Assembly: GCA_009692785.1 (NCBI GenBank)
Contig: SHYN01000007.1
Span: 1 to 33,118, forward strand
Length of the DNA stretch: 33,118 bases
Direction: 5' to 3'
Source of the DNA: Chloroflexota bacterium
GTDB taxonomy: Bacteria > Chloroflexota > Limnocylindria > P2-11E
This document shows positions 32,318-33,118 of the stretch, piece after piece; within the stretch, counting starts at the first letter, position 1; every line of letters starts with the position of its first letter. Made by a program: the position numbers and the translations under genes. The notes beneath the pieces were generated by a model. That model made no database searches. It was not told where the DNA came from and was given only the letters and a program-made list of their open reading frames with translations.

Positions 32318-32400
32318 AGCGACCAAAGGCCGCTCGAGCAAACCGACAGCCGAGCCGATGTCCAAGGTTGGCGGCTTCCTGGCGGGAGCCCGCGAGGACA
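32318..32400. other. Convergent intergenic region
   Basis: Between the zinc-ribbon gene and cofE. It holds GATGTCC (32357-32363) paired with GGACATC (32396-32402) at a distance, and a short GCGG-GAGC-CCGC element. No T tract follows, so no convincing terminator is seen. Confidence 0.3.
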
Positions 32401-33118
32401 TCAGCGGAAGAGATCGCGCTCCGGCGGGCGGATGTAAGCCGTCGCGGGCTCGCTGAGCCGGCTCGGCTCCATGCCACGCACCATCGCCACCGGACAGCGG
32501 TCGAGTTTGCGCTGGACGAGCTCGCTCGCCGCGGCGACCTCGTCAGCGATCGCCATCTCGGTGACCCGCAGCTCGTAGCCCTCGGGGTCCACCTGGCCCA
32601 TGTACCGCTCGAGCGCGGGAAGACCCGCGATGCCGATCGCAACGTTCACATGCCCCTCGCGCCACGCGCGCCCGAACGTGTCGGTGATGACCACCGCGAC
32701 CGTGCGGCCGGTCCGCTCACGGAACGCCCGGCGCAGTGTCTCGGCCGAGGCGTCGGGGTCGACCGGGAGCAGGATGAGGGTGTCCGCCGCCCCCGCGTTC
32801 GAACGATCGACCCCCGCATTGGCGCAGACAAAGCCGTGATGGGTCTCGGTGATGAGGATCCCTCGCTCCCAGCGGAGGATGCGCTTGGACTCGTCGAGGA
32901 CCACCTGGATCACGCGCGCGTCCTTCTCGGGTGCGTCTCTGACCATCCGGAGCGCCTCGGGTCCCGGCATGACGTCGGCGAGCCGGCGGATCCTTCCCTC
33001 TGCCTTCGAGACGACCTTCTGGGCGATCGAGAGCACGTCGTCGTCGCGCAGCTCCTCGCCGATCGCCGCAACGGCCTTGAGCACGAGGCCGACGAGGTCA
33101 TCTCCCGGCCGGACCTCG
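32401..33118 (-). CDS. cofE: Coenzyme F420-0:L-glutamate ligase (CofE), N-terminus beyond the window
   Basis: The visible 239 codons lack the N-terminus; the frame continues past base 33118 (EVRPGDDLVGLVLKA before the first internal GTG). CofE adds gamma-linked glutamates to F420-0. Recognised pieces are SIAQKVVSKAEGR, ILITETHHGFVCANAGVD, VVITDTFGRAWREGHVNVAI and the C-terminal ADEVAAASELV with VAMVRG. The C-terminal FMN-binding nitroreductase domain found in actinobacterial FbiB is absent, because the chain ends soon after PPERDLFR. It implies F420-dependent redox chemistry in this organism; cofD/cofC may lie just outside. Confidence 0.93.
   Translation of the reverse strand, partial: EVRPGDDLVGLVLKAVAAIGEELRDDDVLSIAQKVVSKAEGRIRRLADVMPGPEALRMVRDAPEKDARVIQVVLDESKRILRWERGILITETHHGFVCANAGVDRSNAGAADTLILLPVDPDASAETLRRAFRERTGRTVAVVITDTFGRAWREGHVNVAIGIAGLPALERYMGQVDPEGYELRVTEMAIADEVAAASELVQRKLDRCPVAMVRGMEPSRLSEPATAYIRPPERDLFR

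Noticed and set aside
32357-32402. Intrinsic terminator between the zinc-ribbon gene and cofE
   Set aside because: The arms are only 7 bp with a loop of over 30 nt and no T tract follows on either strand.

Overview
The window is a GC-rich bacterial chromosome segment. It is densely packed, with many ATGA, GTGA or TGATG start/stop overlaps and frequent GTG starts. Its gene content is F1Fo-ATP synthase, menaquinone methyltransferase, coenzyme F420 ligase CofE, a two-zinc-ribbon protein and an alpha-toroid family. Together these suggest an uncultured member of Chloroflexota, perhaps Limnocylindria-like, or a nearby actinobacterial-type lineage. The taxonomic call is inference. I see no rRNA, tRNA, CRISPR array, insertion sequence or phage gene.

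Layout: 1-1486 holds an FTR1-type iron permease (cut by the left edge) divergent from a DtxR-family regulator. A symmetric pair of TTAGG-type operators lies between them. 1506-9988 is a minus-strand operon, atpZ-atpB-atpE-atpF-atpH-atpA-atpG-atpD-atpC, followed by a secreted beta-propeller gene and a Nudix hydrolase. 10100-12667 holds a broken GNAT gene, an S9 peptidase and a DUF72 remnant. 12700-17658 is a minus-strand housekeeping run, prmC-tsaC-rpiB-glyA-upp-wecA-like. 17679-21429 runs on the plus strand: a threonine-dehydratase-like enzyme, then an alpha-toroid protein, a C39/BtrH-like protein and undecaprenyl-diphosphatase UppP. 21466-25795 holds remnants of a PLP lyase and a PIG-L deacetylase, menG, a polytopic membrane protein, an ABC-2 exporter operon and a 54-residue Cys-tailed protein. 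25874-29945 is a three-gene overlapping operon: a membrane molybdopterin oxidoreductase with an internal Tat-like motif, a GH3 hexosaminidase and a serine hydrolase. 30012-33118 holds an XRE-type protein, an unknown small gene, two GNAT genes, a two-zinc-ribbon protein and the C-terminal part of cofE.

The most interesting regulatory signal is a recurrent TANCRT hexamer placed 6-7 bases before an ATG or GTG at eight genes, and near a ninth. This geometry is what leaderless transcription from a -10 box would give. It also decides several start codons. A second theme is gene decay: three gene fragments (DUF72 C-terminus, PLP-lyase N-terminus, PIG-L N-terminus) and one GNAT gene with an in-frame stop sit in otherwise tight intergenic spaces. 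No single unmistakable new system is present. The best candidates for follow-up are the alpha-toroid/BtrH-like/UppP cluster, the dual Sec/Tat-looking oxidoreductase operon and the small CCGNDGEPGC protein.
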